64,000 nt of DNA from Vespula vulgaris (GCF_905475345.1 NC_066598.1:2802501-2866500); one strand, 5' to 3'. Positions 1-13,931 are shown, counted from the first letter of the stretch. The notes: generated from the sequence alone by a model not told the origin. Numbers and translations are program-made.

Positions 1-87
1 AAGCAATGTTTACAAGCTCGATATATTATACGGATCAAGGATTATATCTCAGAGTGAATGATGACTGGATTAAGATGGATCATTTAC
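1..87 (-). other. 5' start of the intron after the CUB2 first-half exon
   Basis: The sequence begins with GTAAATG at 87 on the minus strand and runs off the left edge of the window. It is phase 2. Nothing else is recognisable in it. Confidence 0.8.
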
Positions 88-244
88 CTCGCTCGAAAGA
101 GATACGAGCATCGAATGTTCTTCGGATAAGAGGAGGGATAACGTGGCGAGTAAAATCGTCCGTATTGAGGCGTTAATTGAGAGCTGACAAACTCGTGGTC
201 GCACATCGTTCCAGGTATTAGCAGTCCATTCGTCTCGAATAATC
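88..244 (-). CDS. SOL-1-like CUB-domain protein, internal exon: inter-CUB linker and first half of CUB2
   Basis: This is a 157-bp exon with a strong pyrimidine tract and CAG acceptor (TTCTTTTTTTCAG before 244) and a donor GAG|GTAAAT, so it ends at 88. Two bases GA complete the split Arg codon from exon 29187-29401, 51 codons follow, and it ends with AG of a split codon (phase 2). The linker LFETNGLLIPGTMCDHEF contains C1 of CUB2 at residue 14. Then come YGRFYSPRYPSSYPKNIRC (residues 27-45, C2 at 45) and SYLFRA. The G-x-F-x-S-P-x-Y-P-x-x-Y-P-x-N-x-x-C pattern is the hallmark of the CUB N-terminal half. The linker following the FIDR end of CUB1 matches the pattern I associate with insect proteins annotated as suppressor of lurcher protein 1. 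The second half of CUB2 must lie in the next exon, beyond the left edge of the window. The exon is shorter than 60 codons and lacks a usable start, so it is easily missed. Confidence 0.92.
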
Positions 245-380
245 CTGAAAAAAAGAAAAGAAAATAGGATAAGAGAAAAATTAAAATCTTAGTTAATTGA
301 TCCCAGTTGGATAATGAAGAATGAAAATGTAATTTTTCTTACGAATAAAAAACAAATTTTATCTTCCAAAGTATTAAAAA

Positions 381-458
381 TGTGTGTGTATATATATATA
401 AAGAGAGAGAGAGAGAGAGAGAGAGAAAAAGAGGGAGAGAGAGAGAGAGAGAGAGAGC
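381..458. repeat. Compound (TG)n(TA)n(GA)n microsatellite
   Basis: A short (TG)n run passes into (TA)n and then into an interrupted (GA)n tract. A pyrimidine-rich tract of opposite sense follows at about 552-628. Confidence 0.95.
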
Positions 459-1170
459 AAAGTTCTCTACAGAGTCGAGTTTGCATCACGCAAAGTGATT
501 CGAAAATGAGTTACCGAGAGAACACACATATACTACCTACAACTACTACTACTCTCCTTTTTTCCTCTCTCTCTCTCGTTTTCTCTCTTTCTCTCTCTTT
601 TCCTCTCTCGCTCTTTCTCTTTTTTATACTACTTAATAATAGAGCCGCATACAAGGGTGAAACCGCCCTTCATCTGCATATATATTACTACTTATATGAC
701 GCAGGTTCTAGAAAGCAATTCGCCTGAATTTCTCCAAGAGCGATGGAGTATCCTGGACAATATAAAAAAAATAAATAATAATGAGAGGACAATTTTTTGA
801 AAGCTCCTACCGACTTTGCTACTCTAATGATAGAGGAACGGGTTCTACCGGTTTATTTTCTTTCTTCTTTTATTTTAATTTTTTCGCTTGACGAATAGAA
901 AAAAAGAAGAAGAAAGAGGAAAAGAGAAAACACTTTTTTTCATTTTTGTACATATACATATATACTTTTTTCTTTCTTTTTTTGTTTTTTTAAATATAAA
1001 AAGAAGGACGTATTATTTCACACGAAAGTCATGTAACGTTGTTCTTTGAGGCGACCAGCCACTTTCAAATTTTATGATCTTTGGGATGGGGACGGGCAAT
1101 TACATTGGCCAGGTCGTCAGGCTCAAAATGTACGGGGATCGTTCCTTTATCCTTGAAACAAAAGCGAGAG

Positions 1171-1226
1171 CAGAGAGAAAGAGAGAGAGAGAGAAATAAA
1201 GAAAGAGAGAGAGAGAGAGAGAGAAA
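1171..1226. repeat. (GA)n microsatellite
   Basis: This is an interrupted purine tract of GA and GAAA units. A (CT)n tract of opposite orientation follows 210 bp downstream (1439-1481). Confidence 0.95.
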
Positions 1227-1435
1227 AAACGCTCGTTTTCCCGAGAGAAGAAAAAAGAAAGCGAGCAGCATCGTGAAAAGGGAAGTAAAGGGAAGAGGGC
1301 CACACACTGGTATTCTACTCGACGACGAAAATTTTTAGTTCCCCATCGACGCTTTCTCTCTCTTTCTTTCTTTCTACGTTGCTTCGAGAAGAGGAAGTAA
1401 GGATTTTGCACTGGCGTTCGTTAAAGCACATTTTA

Positions 1436-1438
<3 letters not shown>

Positions 1439-1475
<37 letters not shown>

Positions 1476-1481
1476 CTCTCT
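1439..1481. repeat. (CT)n microsatellite
   Basis: A perfect CT run is followed by CCCTCCTCTC. Confidence 0.95.
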
Positions 1482-2086
1482 TTTTCTCTGTGTTAAGAGA
1501 AGCTTTCTCCCCGTGGAGTTGTAAAAAAATTAGCACCCTTTCCTTCGCTCCGATTAAAAGCTGCTGCAGCAGGTAGGTATATCGTTCTCCTCATCGGAAA
1601 TCTATTTTCTTCTCTCTATTTTGCCTACTTCTCATTCGTACTTAATATCAAATAGATTTTATATAGAATACGGATGATTTTAGATTTTTATGATAGAGAA
1701 AAAAAAAGGAAAAAGAAAGAGAATAAAAAAGTGAACGTACAGTACGATTAATAAAATAAAAATTATTTCTTTTAGGAACGCACTGAATCCATTGATCGTA
1801 ATTAATTATTTATTATTGCTCGATAGAACGAACGATCGATCAAACGAGATTAATTCTCATTAAATTAATTTCGAAAGGATGACTTTGAAACAGTAAGAAG
1901 GTAATAAGAGTCAGGAGTTGCGAGATTACACAAGATGATCGCAGATTAACACAGGCATTGCAAGCCTATGCTTATCTTGACTAATCGTTATCTATCCTGA
2001 CGACACTTGACTGACATAATCACGTTAGAACATAATGACCCGTCAACAGGGCGAACGCGCGTTGTCAAGCTACCCTTCGCTCGTCT

Positions 2087-2090
<4 letters not shown>

Positions 2091-2157
<67 letters not shown>
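2091..2157. repeat. Perfect (CT)n microsatellite, 67 bp
   Basis: An uninterrupted TC/CT dinucleotide run, the longest perfect one in the window. Confidence 0.97.
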
Positions 2158-2159
<2 letters not shown>

Positions 2160-4090
2160 CTTTTAGACATTTATCGACAACACCAAACTATAATTTTTGC
2201 AATTAAATTAAAAGTGTGTATCTAATCTCGTTAATAATCCGCTAAAGGACACTATCAAAACTTTTCTTTTCTTTCTCCTTTTTTCTCTCTTTTTTTTTTA
2301 TTTTATTATTTTTTTTTGTTACAAAAGCTCGTCTCTATTCGAATTTCAAATTTCTATTTTCTTATTTTTCTATTATCTTATTTTGAGTTCTCTCGCTTTT
2401 GTGTGTGAATATATATGTAAGTGCGTGGGTGCGTATGCTCGTAAATGTATGTGTGCTCGTAAAAAAGAAAAAGAAAGAGATCCGCTTATACGGGAAAGCT
2501 TCGTACGAAAACAAAGCTCCTCTATGCAATACATATATACAAACACTGCAAAGATTTGGTTAAGCTTCACCATTCTCCGTTCCTTTCTCTATCGTCTCTT
2601 TTGTTTTCTTTTTTCACACTTTTCATCGTTTTCTTTAACTCGAAAGAATTTCTATGATTATTCCGCAGAGATTTTTCTCTTTTTAAATAATACATTATAC
2701 TCCCGTAGTGGTCTCATCTTATTAATATAAGATTAATTATAAAAAATAATTGCACGTTTAAATTAAAGGCCCGTCCTATTTGCTTTGTACAATTAACTAC
2801 TCTTTTTCAATTATGCTCTTTCTCTCGCTTTTTTTTTCTTTTTCCTTTTTTTTCCTTCTCGTTTTCTTCTTCTTCTTCTCCTCCATTTTTTCCAAGCTTT
2901 TCTTCTTTGCGTGTAAGATTCCTGGCCATTTGCATATAATGACAGGGAGAAAATAACGTAATTCAATACGTAAGGACTGATAATTAGCAAGTAGAAAAAA
3001 ATAAAGAAGAGAGAGAGAGAGAGGAAAAGAACGGACAATGAATATGAAGTCGCGAAAATTGTCCATTCGATTACACGATTACACGAGCAAATTATTCTAA
3101 GTTTTCAAAGCAATTCACTTTGCAGTAACCTTTGACAAAGCTTCCTTCGTCGACGACAAACGAATTAAAAAGTTTCTCACGAAAGAATGGCCGCCAGTGC
3201 AAACGGCGAATTAATTAGCGTATATTCTGTCCTCGTTTTCTTCATTGATTTAGCTACCACGAAAAAAAAAATGAAGAAGAAAAAGTGAAAGAAAAAGAAG
3301 AATAAGAAGAGAAAAGAAAGGAAGCAGCCGTCGAAGCTGTGGTTTCGCAACGTTGTAAATTACAGGTTCGTGTTACTTTCACTTGCCCGTTAAATGTACC
3401 TTAAGTCGAGTACTCTTTTATTTTCCTTGGCCGCAGATTTTAGCCTTGGTCTTGCGAACTTTCGTATTTGTTTGACGAATAAAAAAATAAAAGTCTCTCA
3501 TACCAAAATTATCTCAAGGGGATAATAAATATCTAATTGAACATTATTATGTTTTGATTGATCACAAAAAAAAAGAAATTACGACATAAACAAATTCTCT
3601 CTCTCGCATCGATATCTCGATTCTATGATCGTCTAAAAAATAAATCAGATAAGTCGACAAAGTCAATGAAAGAAAAAAAAAAGGGGGAAAGAAAAAAAGA
3701 AAAGAAAAAAGAAAACTTCTTGTTTAATCTTCGTTCTATAATCCTTCTATAAAAGTAAATCAAAACAATCAATCGAGTTATTAAGATCGAAGCATTGCAT
3801 GACACGTGAGTAAGTAAATATATATCTCTCTATATGCGAAAGGAATTTGAAAATAATATGAGAAAACGAGATATATAAAACGCTATGAATAAGGCTATAG
3901 ACAGTCAGGAAGACTGAAAAACGCGTCTTCTTGAGTCGACTGAGTTTCCGCACGTGGTAGATACATACGTGTGTCGAAGGCACGATGTCGTCGGGCATCC
4001 GGTGTCACGTTGCAGATTGCAAGAAAAGTGTGTGTTACACGACATGCCACGTTGAACTAAGTTTGGAACACAGAAAGAGAGTGAGGGAGG

Positions 4091-4091
4091 A

Positions 4092-4125
<34 letters not shown>
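4091..4125. repeat. (GA)n microsatellite
   Basis: A near-perfect GA run in AT-rich intron sequence. Confidence 0.93.
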
Positions 4126-4126
<1 letters not shown>

Positions 4127-5379
4127 TACATACATAGTGTACTAGAATACACGTAGAATCGTATAAAGCCGCTCTTTGAGAGTAGCTTCTCTTCTGCCAG
4201 CAATACATACGTACATACGTATAAAGATATATACATATACACACATATAAAAGCAATATACACTTACACACACCAACTGAATACCGAGGGTATCGAAATA
4301 TTTGGAATACATCCGGATACGTGAGCTCCTATCTCCTGCACACGTATAACTTGAATATTCCCGATACGTACACGGAGAGAATAAAGAGTTTACGATTGCA
4401 GCGTGAACGATCGAACGGAGCTTGACAAAGTATAGAGAGAGAGTGAAGGAGAAAGAGAAAAGAAGAGAAAAGAAAAGAAAGGATGAGAGTAGTTGTGTAC
4501 AACGAACCGGATATTCTACGTGTACCGACAAATTATCGTTCGAGCTGAAACAAGGGAACTGATTTTATCCTAACAAGATTTAAAAAAAATAAAAAAATAA
4601 AAAGGTATGAAAGAAAAAGAAAGGGAATTTTTAAAAAGCAGACAAATAATACGAGAGAAATTATTAGACTGTGATAAATGATCTTGTTACAACGTATTAA
4701 TTAATTAATATCGTCTACGTACCTAATTACACTGCAAACGTGTTAGGATCTGTTTCGCGTGACCGACGAGATCAACGTTCAAAATAAGACTGACTAGATT
4801 CGTGTCAATAACATTGAACAAGTGTTTTTACGTTTGTAGGTCTTCTCAATAAACATAAGGAGAAAGAAAGAGAGAGAGAAAGAGCGACAGAGAAAATAAA
4901 TAAACCGACGCTTCTTATGATGACCTTGTTTAAATGTTACCCATATTATCAATATTCGTTTATAATTGTAGTTAATAAAATTATAATAAAAAAATATCTT
5001 TCAAATGTCCATATAAACTCAATTAAATACCTTTTCGTTATAACATTAAACAATATTTGATTTATTTGTTTACAAGAGGGAGGGAGAGAAACATATTGAA
5101 TTTGTCGAACGAGTAATCCGTAATGTGAAATGGCAAACGAAAATACTGTAAAATGAATGCTACCGTTGAAACATTAATCGTGTAAAATGCAAGCCGATGA
5201 AAAATAAATTCGCAAATGTAGCATCTCTCCTCAATTGAACGGGCTTGATTATTGAAACGATTCTTGGTGTATTTTTCAAAAGGTATGATAAAAAGATGAA
5301 TAATAATTTATTGAGAATTATATCGAAGGAAATGTCAGTAGGTGATGAATAATATGAGAGATTTACGAGGACACCAAAA

Positions 5380-5386
5380 GAGAGAA

Positions 5387-5444
<58 letters not shown>
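5380..5444. repeat. (GA)n microsatellite
   Basis: A GA run with single A interruptions. Confidence 0.95.
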
Positions 5445-5740
5445 GAATGGGAAAATATTCTTGCAAGACATTTTCCTTCGAAGGAAACTCGAAAGAAAAC
5501 TGGCTACACGATGTTACCTTACGATCGAACGATTATTTAAATTCAAATCGAATTGGAAAGGCGCGATTTCGATGATAATCTCGAACGACTCGATAACGTT
5601 TCTCGATGTAGATGAAAGAAGGTATGATGTCGATAAAAATTTCATTTTCTTTTATACTATCGTATCACATAAAAACGAAAGAAAAACAAAGGAGAAAGCA
5701 GAAAACAAAAAATAATACAAAGAATGAGAAAATCGTCGAG

Positions 5741-5864
5741 AATAAAAAAAAGAAAAAAAACGAGAGAAAGAAAGAGAGAGAGGGAGAGAAAAAGAGAGAG
5801 AGAGAGAAAAAAAGAAAAAGAAAAAGAGAAAGAGAGAAAGAGAGAGAGAGAGAGACAGAGAAAG
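5741..5864. repeat. Homopurine tract, 120 bp
   Basis: The tract is nearly all A and G (GA, GAAA and GAAAA units). Such mirror-type homopurine tracts can form triplex DNA. Confidence 0.9.
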
Positions 5865-6141
5865 TATAGTTCGGTGGTAAAACTCGTACAACTCGTACTC
5901 TTTTAATGGTGTGCGAGGAGACAACTCGAAGTAAGAAGAAATTTAAAGGTTTCTTAGAAAGTTTCGAGAAGTGGAAAGTGTCCTCCGCCATCAAGTGAAA
6001 CGAAATTTCTGGCAAAACGTGTCGTAGATTTGGCTCGGATTAAAATCCGCACTATTCTTGGCTCGAATTTCTTTCTCCCTCCTCTTTCCTTTTCCTCTTT
6101 CTTTTACTTTACTTTATACTACGCATATAGTGGATACAGTG

Positions 6142-6177
6142 CGAACGAACGAACGAACGAACGAACGAACGAACGAA
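6142..6177. repeat. (CGAA)n tetranucleotide microsatellite
   Basis: About nine units of CGAA in tandem, the last ending in CGAATGA. Confidence 0.95.
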
Positions 6178-6368
6178 TGATACTATAGTAGGTAGGATTC
6201 GTAGTAGATACGTAAAATGTAAATATATAATTCGACAGGAACGAAGGACCGACGTATCTCTCGTCTGAATATTTTATACGAGCGACCGCAATGCCGGAGA
6301 AATACGTCTAGGGAACGAAAGAGAAAGAGAAGGATATAAAGCAGGAGATAAAGAGAAAGAGAAACAGA

Positions 6369-6416
6369 CAGAAAGAGAGAAAGAGAAAGAGAAAGAGAAA
6401 GAGCGAGAGAGAGAGG
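6369..6416. repeat. (GAAAGA)n purine tract
   Basis: A purine tract with a GAAAGA hexamer period passing into GA. Confidence 0.88.
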
Positions 6417-6545
6417 GTGAGTGTGTGGCGGAGCATAAAATTTCCCGTCACATTCTCGGACATTTCGTAGAAATGGCGCGAATAAGATGCAGGAGAGTAT
6501 ATAGGAAAGGAGGGAGAGAAAATAAAAAATAAAAATAAACAAAAA

Positions 6546-6652
6546 ATAATAATAATAATAATAATAATAATAAAGAAATACTCAGAAAAAAGAGAAGTAA
6601 AAAAATCTCGCGAAAGAAAAAAGAACGAAATATATATATATATATATATATA
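6546..6652. repeat. (AAT)n and (TA)n microsatellites
   Basis: An AAT run at 6546-6573 is followed, after a short purine-rich stretch, by a TA run at 6630-6652. Confidence 0.93.
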
Positions 6653-7593
6653 AAAGTCTCTCATCGGGATCGTACGCGCGCGATTCGAGAGTTAAGAAAA
6701 ACTTTGAATTACCCCTCTCTTTCGACCACCGTACTACCTGTGTTTTTTATCTCTCTTTCTCTTTCTATTCACCAGGTTCGATTCTATGGATTTGAGCTTA
6801 GTTCGATCGCACAACATTTTTGCATAATCTCTGCGTTCTTTTTAACGACTCAACCGCCAAAAACGAGTTTCCTTAGAATCGTTCGAATATTTCCCTTTTT
6901 CTGTGCTCTCTCTCTCTCTCCCTCTGTCTGTTTTTTCCTTCTTTTACTTTAGATAGCTCGTACATTGGATACTCTCTTCGATTAAAAAGACGACGACTCT
7001 TCGAACTGCTTCGGCTATGCTACTACTTTCTACGTTGATTTCTCCTCGCATTTTTTTTATTTTCTTCTATTTCTTTTTCTATTTTTATTATTTTCTCGAA
7101 AAGTATTTCGCGGTAAAGTCGAGAGAGCGAGGAAATAAATTCGATAACGTTGGGTCTTGCACTCGTTAGAATCGAATTCCCGTTTACCTTATATCGTATG
7201 TTTCCAGTTTTATCAATCGACGATAATAATGTAACTTTAACCGTGAATTATTAATCGATTAATATCAATCTCCTTAATTATACTTCATATTTCACGTTTT
7301 ATACGTTTAAGATTTTTGGAGAATCTGTAATAATAAATGATAATTAATTTAACGCGTTTAGAAAGCCACATCATACAAAGGACTTTCTTTCTCGCTTGAA
7401 TAGGTACGGTGGGTCCTTTGAAACGCTGAGAAACGGGTTTTCTCAGAGGTTTACGCTTTCACTCTGAGAAAGGAATCGCGAGGATCACATTGTATGTGTA
7501 AGTATGTGTGTATGTGTTTCATGCGGTATCGAGAGAAACCTTCCTCCTCCTTTGCTGTCTTAAACGCTTTGTGTACAGCTTAACGAGTGACGA

Positions 7594-7709
7594 GAACGAA
7601 GAAGGAAGAGAAGGAAGAGGAAGAGGAAGAGGAAGAGGAAGAGGAGGAGGAGGAGGAGGATGAGAAGGAGAAGGAGAAGGAGAAGGAGGAGGAGGAGGAG
7701 GAGGAGAAA
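7594..7709. repeat. (GAAGAG)n/(GGA)n purine tract
   Basis: GGAAGA hexamers grade into GGA and GGAGAA units. The Arg/Glu- or Pro-rich open frames here are translations of the repeat. Confidence 0.93.
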
Positions 7710-8904
7710 GGATAAGAGGTATACAACGGAGAGTACTACGAAAGAAAAGAAAAGCTCTGAAACGAGAAAACGAACGTTTCAACTATCACAAAACTACTAC
7801 TGGACTCGATTTCCCTTTTATCAGGAGAAAACGCGAATGCCTCCGGTATTTTGTAGAATTTGAGTCTACTGCCTAAGGCGTTTTCTGGTTTCAACGTTAC
7901 TTCTCGAGTAACGCTCCTGATAAATTTTCCGTGTATGTAAATGTAGACATGTAGACGGGTGTGTATATATGTGCGAACAAAAAACAAAAAAAGAAAAAGA
8001 AAAAGAAGAGAAAGAGAGAAAACGTAGATACGAATAGTCGACAAAAAATATCAACCCTTCATTAATTTAGAATCATGAAATTATTAATTAAGACTCTAAT
8101 AAATTTTAACGACGGACAGTCTTTCTTTCTCGGTCTCTGTTCCTTTTTTTCTCTCTTTAATACGACTACTACTCATTTATACGAACGTTTCAATTTTGAA
8201 AATTTTGAATCGGTCATTACTACTATATAAAATGATTCATAATATGATAAACTTTTTTCAATGATAACGAAGAAATAATAAAAATATATAAAAAAAAAAA
8301 TCCAATATAATCATCCTTCATTGAAATGGGAAAAAAAAAGAAAAAAAAAAGGGAATTCTTAAGCAACTTTTCGGAAAAACGGAAGCAACGATTTCTAAAA
8401 CCGAGTCGTAAGTAATCCTATTTTATCGAGCTAATAAAGATCCTTGGTGCATAATGCAGAAACTCTTCTGAGCCGTTGTAACTACGGACGACGTTGCTCC
8501 GGCAGGAAAAGACGACTTTCTGTGGGTACACAGAGGGTGCTTAGGGGTGAAAAAAGGGATGGTTGGAAAGAAGGGGAGTTGCTATGGGTCCGTTAGCGCT
8601 CATATACTCGGCACATCCTTTTCCTTTTTCCATATAATAGCTCGTACAATCTCGTCCAACTACATCCCATACTATTCTACTATTCTCTTTTTCTTCTTCA
8701 AATTTCTTCTCTTCTCAAAAAGCAGTACTGTGTGTTATATTCCTTGGTACTCCATAACTCTCCCATGCAATCCGCTTATGTAAGTACCTTTAAATTTTCT
8801 ACCACTCGAAACAAATCTCAGAGCTCGTTAAACCGCACAGGATGTGTCTCGAGCTTCTTTTTTTCTCACATTCATTTGGCATAGACAACGTGCATTAGCG
8901 AACA

Positions 8905-8956
8905 GAGAGAAATATATATATATATATATAAATATATATTTAGAGAGAGAGAGAGA
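8905..8956. repeat. Compound (TA)n(GA)n microsatellite
   Basis: TA run 8912-8939, then a short GA run. Confidence 0.9.
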
Positions 8957-9260
8957 TGTAATCTTCCTTCTCGTTTTTATTCCATCACTGTTTTAAAAGC
9001 ATCCCTAGTATTTACCATTTACCGTAAAATTAATCTAAATGTGTGCGTACGCGTATGCGTTCACGTGTATGAAACATACGAGAAAATTATATTAGGGAAA
9101 AATATATGCATACTTTTTATATCATCATTTTTTATTTTTTATTTTTTAATTATCTATGAAATGTATACGTAATTTGTAAAACGGGGTATTAAATGATCCT
9201 AGTAATTACATCAATTCCAAAATGTTAAATCTTCCGGTGTAACGCTGCTGATGCCGGTTT

Positions 9261-9263
<3 letters not shown>

Positions 9264-9324
<61 letters not shown>
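9264..9324. repeat. Perfect (CT)n microsatellite, 61 bp
   Basis: An uninterrupted CT dinucleotide run. Confidence 0.97.
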
Positions 9325-9326
<2 letters not shown>

Positions 9327-9843
9327 CAAGCTACATTATTCAAAGGTAAGAGTTTCACAAGGTAGAGGAGGATTTATCGTACGTACGCCTCCTTGTCGAG
9401 TATAATTTAAAGTTCTCCAAGGATCGATGTAATTTCCCCGAGCTGCGTCGAAAGAAGACGATACGATTGCGATCGAGAGTATATTTCGACTATTTCCTCC
9501 CTTCTTATCTTTTCAAAGATAATTCCTCCTCCCTGGATTTTCTACGTAACTACGAGTGTACCTCGCAGTAGGATTTATAAAACAAGAAGAAAAATAAAAG
9601 AACCGTAGTAAATGAAAGAATCGATTTCGTAGAAATCGTCGTAAGACGTCAAGGAAAAACTTCGAAAGAGAAGAATATCTTTCTTCTCTTTCTCTTTTTT
9701 CTTTCTCTCTCTCTATCTAGTACTTTTTCTTTTTTTTTTTTTTCTTCTATCCTCGAGTTTCGATGATAGCGTTCTGTCTACTCTTACAAAACTTTACAAG
9801 ATACGTACTTACTTACTCTTTCTCTCTTTTCTTTTTCTTTGTT

Positions 9844-9849
<6 letters not shown>

Positions 9850-9902
<53 letters not shown>

Positions 9903-9920
9903 ACTCTCTCTGTCTCTCGA
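9850..9920. repeat. (CT)n microsatellite
   Basis: A CT run ending in CACTCACTCTCTCTGTCTC. Confidence 0.95.
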
Positions 9921-12900
9921 TATACATATTTTTCTTATCGAAAAAGTAAAAGAGAAAATCTTTCGCATCGGGGGACTTTGAACGAAAATGACAATGTCTT
10001 GTCGTTTGAAAATTTAATGTCGACGTAGAAAGAAAGAAGATGAGAATCCGTCTAGATCCTCTTTATTTTCTTTTAGCAATAAAATATTGCTAAACGAGAT
10101 AAAGCTTTCCATTTTTTCATTAATTTTTCATATCAGGTAACTAAGAATATTTTTTTTCTTTTCCTTTCTTTTTTTCATATTTTTTTTTTATTTGTTATCA
10201 GATAAAAATTATTAGTAAAATTGTATGATCTTATCCTCGCAAAGCGAGCTGACGTTATGGATGAACGATGATCCCTTGTCTTCCTATAGCTCCTATCAGC
10301 GTTTAGCAACATCCTGGTCTCGACAAATTCATGGCAGTTCGTCTCTATGCGTCTCCCCTATTATGGGAAATAAAAGCAATTTCGTTTGGCCTAGTTTCAC
10401 GGCTAAAACCACAGCAGGCTGCCTCGGTTTATTACTTCGAAGATGGATATCGTAATGAATATAAGCTTGCGACGAGGATTTACGGTTTTAAAGATGTAAA
10501 CATTAACAATTTTAATGTCCACCGACGTCGAGACTTTTTATTTAACTGATGAATTTTTTTTTCTTCCTCAGAAGATAGAAGAAGAAAAAGAAAAAGAGGA
10601 AGAAAGATAAGTGTAAGGAAAAAAAAAATGAAAGAAAAAAGAAAGAAAGAAAAAAATGAGAAATTGATGAGATTTTCTCGAGAAAAATTTTAACTCAACC
10701 ATTTAAGTATCTTTGACAAGAGCTATCCATAATATACTTTGCTTCATGCGATAAGTGAGAATCCGCTTATATACATTTTACCAACGCTTCAAACGTTGAA
10801 ACGTTGAAACGTTATTTCTTTGATTCTCTTCAAATACATCACGTCCGATAATATTATACCTCCGGTAGTCATAATAATTAGATTCATTGCGGTCCGAATG
10901 TTATCTCCGTACTCGAAAATAACGGAATTATGATGTGATTTTAGTACGTAAGAAAATAAATTTTCTGATCAAAATTAAACCAACGATTCAACGATCAATT
11001 GTTGACCGAATAAAAAACGTTCGTCTAATAATATCATTCCAAGTTTAAACACGTTCAATTTGATATGATATTCCCTTACGTGGATTATGGGTCATCATGT
11101 GGTCTCCATTAATTTCGTTTAGAACAAAGAATTATACTTGGGTAACTTCGCTTAGGAAATAGGAAGCGGAAATATCTTTTGGTATTCTGTGAAAACGTTT
11201 GTTCTTTCGCGCGAAGAAATCCGAATACGTTATATTCAACACACTTACATCGACGTTTATCAACGTTCCCATTGTAACGAACACCCTCCTCTCTTCATCT
11301 TCATATATTTTTCTATTGTCACGTATAAAAGCGGCCGTGCTTTTACTTGACCCAGTTTTCTCATCGCCACAACCAACCATCACCATCACCACCACCACTA
11401 CCACTCTTTCCTTTTTTTCCTCGATCCGGAAATCTGCTCTTTTTTCTTTCTTCCTTTTTCTTTTTATGCTTTTTTTTTCTTTTATTCTTTTTTCCTCACT
11501 TCAAAGCTTAAGAAAATACGACAATCGATAGACGGTCCATAGATTCATACGATTTGAAACGATCCTCGAAGACTACCTATAGATTTTCTATTCAATACTT
11601 CAACTTTGAATCCGAAAGGTGATTGATTTTCTTTCGTTATTTATGATACTTATTTATTATTTGTAGAACGAAAAAAAAAAGAGGAAATAGAAATATTTTT
11701 TAGAAGATCAATCCTGTGGAAATAAATAAGAGAGGGAGAGAGAGAGAGAGAGATCAATTCGTTGAATTAATTGAAACGAATATTATTTTCAATGTTTTAG
11801 AACTAATGTAAAAATTTCAAATATATTACGATGAAATTATTGACTATATGATTGATTTACATAGACATACGATGAAATCGTTAGAACTTCTATGCAAATA
11901 TGTTGGAAGAAAAATCGATTGCATTCTAATAGATTGCACGAATCATCCGAAGCAAGAGATAAAAAAGAGTAAGAGTAATTTTTCCTACTTCTAATTGGCA
12001 GAAGATAGAAACGAGAGAAAAAAAAACAGAAATCAGTTAAATATTTCCTACTCTTTTCTTCCTTTTATGTTGTTCTTTTTGTATGTTTGTTTGTACATTA
12101 TTTTCTTTTTTCTTTTTCTTTTTCTTTTTTACGTGTTTACGGTTATAGTCTCTAATTTAAATAGCACAAAGTATTACAATGCTGCTCGCAATGAAAATGT
12201 CTTCCGAAATTGTCTCGGAGTGTACGATGTTCGTGTAACAACGCTGTACATTGTAAAAGAGGGGATGAAAAAGAAGAAAAAAAAAGGAAAAAAAGAAAAA
12301 AGAAAAAGAATAAGAAAAAGGGGAAAAGAAATAGGATGCAGATGGCAGACAAAAGAGACGGTGTTTCTCTTTCTTACTCGCTTGGCAAGAAAGAGAGTCT
12401 AGTCTTCTTAGTTTTTTTAAAAAAGTCGCCAGAGGAGTTTGCAAGGAGTTAGCACGAAACCCATTTAAGCTTTGGATCTGTTGGTGCAAAGTGCATATAC
12501 ATAAATATGTAAATATGTGTGTGTGTGTGTGTATGCGTATATATGTGTGCCGGCCAAGTTAAGCTTTAAAATTAATTTCGTGGTCACCGAGTATATTCTT
12601 TTCTGAAGGATGCCAACACCGCGACAACGGAGAAAGTTTCAATGCCATAATTATGGCGTCCTTCCAAAGCTACTCTTCTCGAAAAGCTCTAGGCGAGTTT
12701 CAACCCCGAGTATCTGTCTATCTCTTTCACATATATTTCGTTTCGACTCAACGATTTTTCGTATCGAGTTTAATCCCAATAACGGCCAGAATTCCGTCAC
12801 TCGCACAACATCCCCAAAGATTTTTAAAGCACTCTTTATCTCTTCTCGTAAAATGTTGACGATGTTAAAAATATTTCGAGAAAGGAAAAAAGGGACAAAA

Positions 12901-13400
12901 ATATTTCTCGTTGGAAACGATCCAAAATGTTATGTTCAACGTCACGTAAAATAATATCGATTCAACGGCGAAGTCGTTGAATTTTATTCGACGATTTCGA
13001 AAAAAAAGAAACAAAAAAAAGAAACAAAAAGGGGAAAAAAAACAGACGCTTTTAACTACATTTTGCGATTATATATTTTATAACTTTTATCGCGCCTGAA
13101 AGATCAAGTTTCTTTATTTCTTCGTTCGTATCAATCACGATTCTAAACGCGCGCACGTTTGTAAACATATCGAGTAATCCTGGTACGTGCTTTCGACACT
13201 TGGAATAACGTCGATTCGAGCCAGATATACCTCGGCTTTAAAACAATGCAAATTACAATTACAACGTTCGACGCGATAGTCTGCTGCACACCCGTCAGAG
13301 CCATTCGTATTATTTACCGTGAAAACAGGCGCCCGTTGTTATTCCATTATCGAGCTTGCGCGTAATTATCCTACACATATCGTGTCATTCCAAATCTCTA

Positions 13401-13457
13401 TCTTTCTCTCTCACTCTCTCCCTCCCTCTCTCTCTCTCTCTCTCTCGCTCTCTGTCT
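13401..13457. repeat. (CT)n pyrimidine tract
   Basis: CT and CCCT units. Confidence 0.92.
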
Positions 13458-13566
13458 AGTGTGAATAACAATGTTCATTATCGAATAATAACTAGATATC
13501 TATATGTACGGTGTACGATTTCCTTCGGATTACAAATGCAAAGAGAAGAACATGTTCGATACTTCG

Positions 13567-13631
<65 letters not shown>

Positions 13632-13681
13632 GAAAGAGAGAAAAAGAGAGAGAAAGAGAGAGAGAAAGAGAAAGAGAGGGA
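13567..13681. repeat. Compound (TA)n(TG)n(TA)n(GA)n array, 115 bp
   Basis: There are four blocks in series: TA, TG, TA again, then an interrupted GA tract. Confidence 0.95.
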
Positions 13682-13931
13682 AAGTTCGAAAGTAGTCACT
13701 ATTGTAATTCGAGTTTTACGATCGATAACAATTTTATATATACCTATAATAACCATGGTATGGCTCGTAGAATAGCGAATAAAGGAAAATAAGAAAAAGA
13801 AATCGATTACAGGCGATCACCTCGAACGATAACGTATTCCTTTCCGATAATGCATTCAAATTCACGATAGGACCACCGGTTCTGATCTCCTCTCTTTTAT
13901 ACTTTCGACCGAACCACAGGGAGTCACGATT

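Noticed and set aside
10225..10549. Plus-strand open frames with mixed composition
   Set aside because: Two overlapping frames of about 75 codons have no homology I recognise, no splice context, and lie in the intron of a gene on the other strand.
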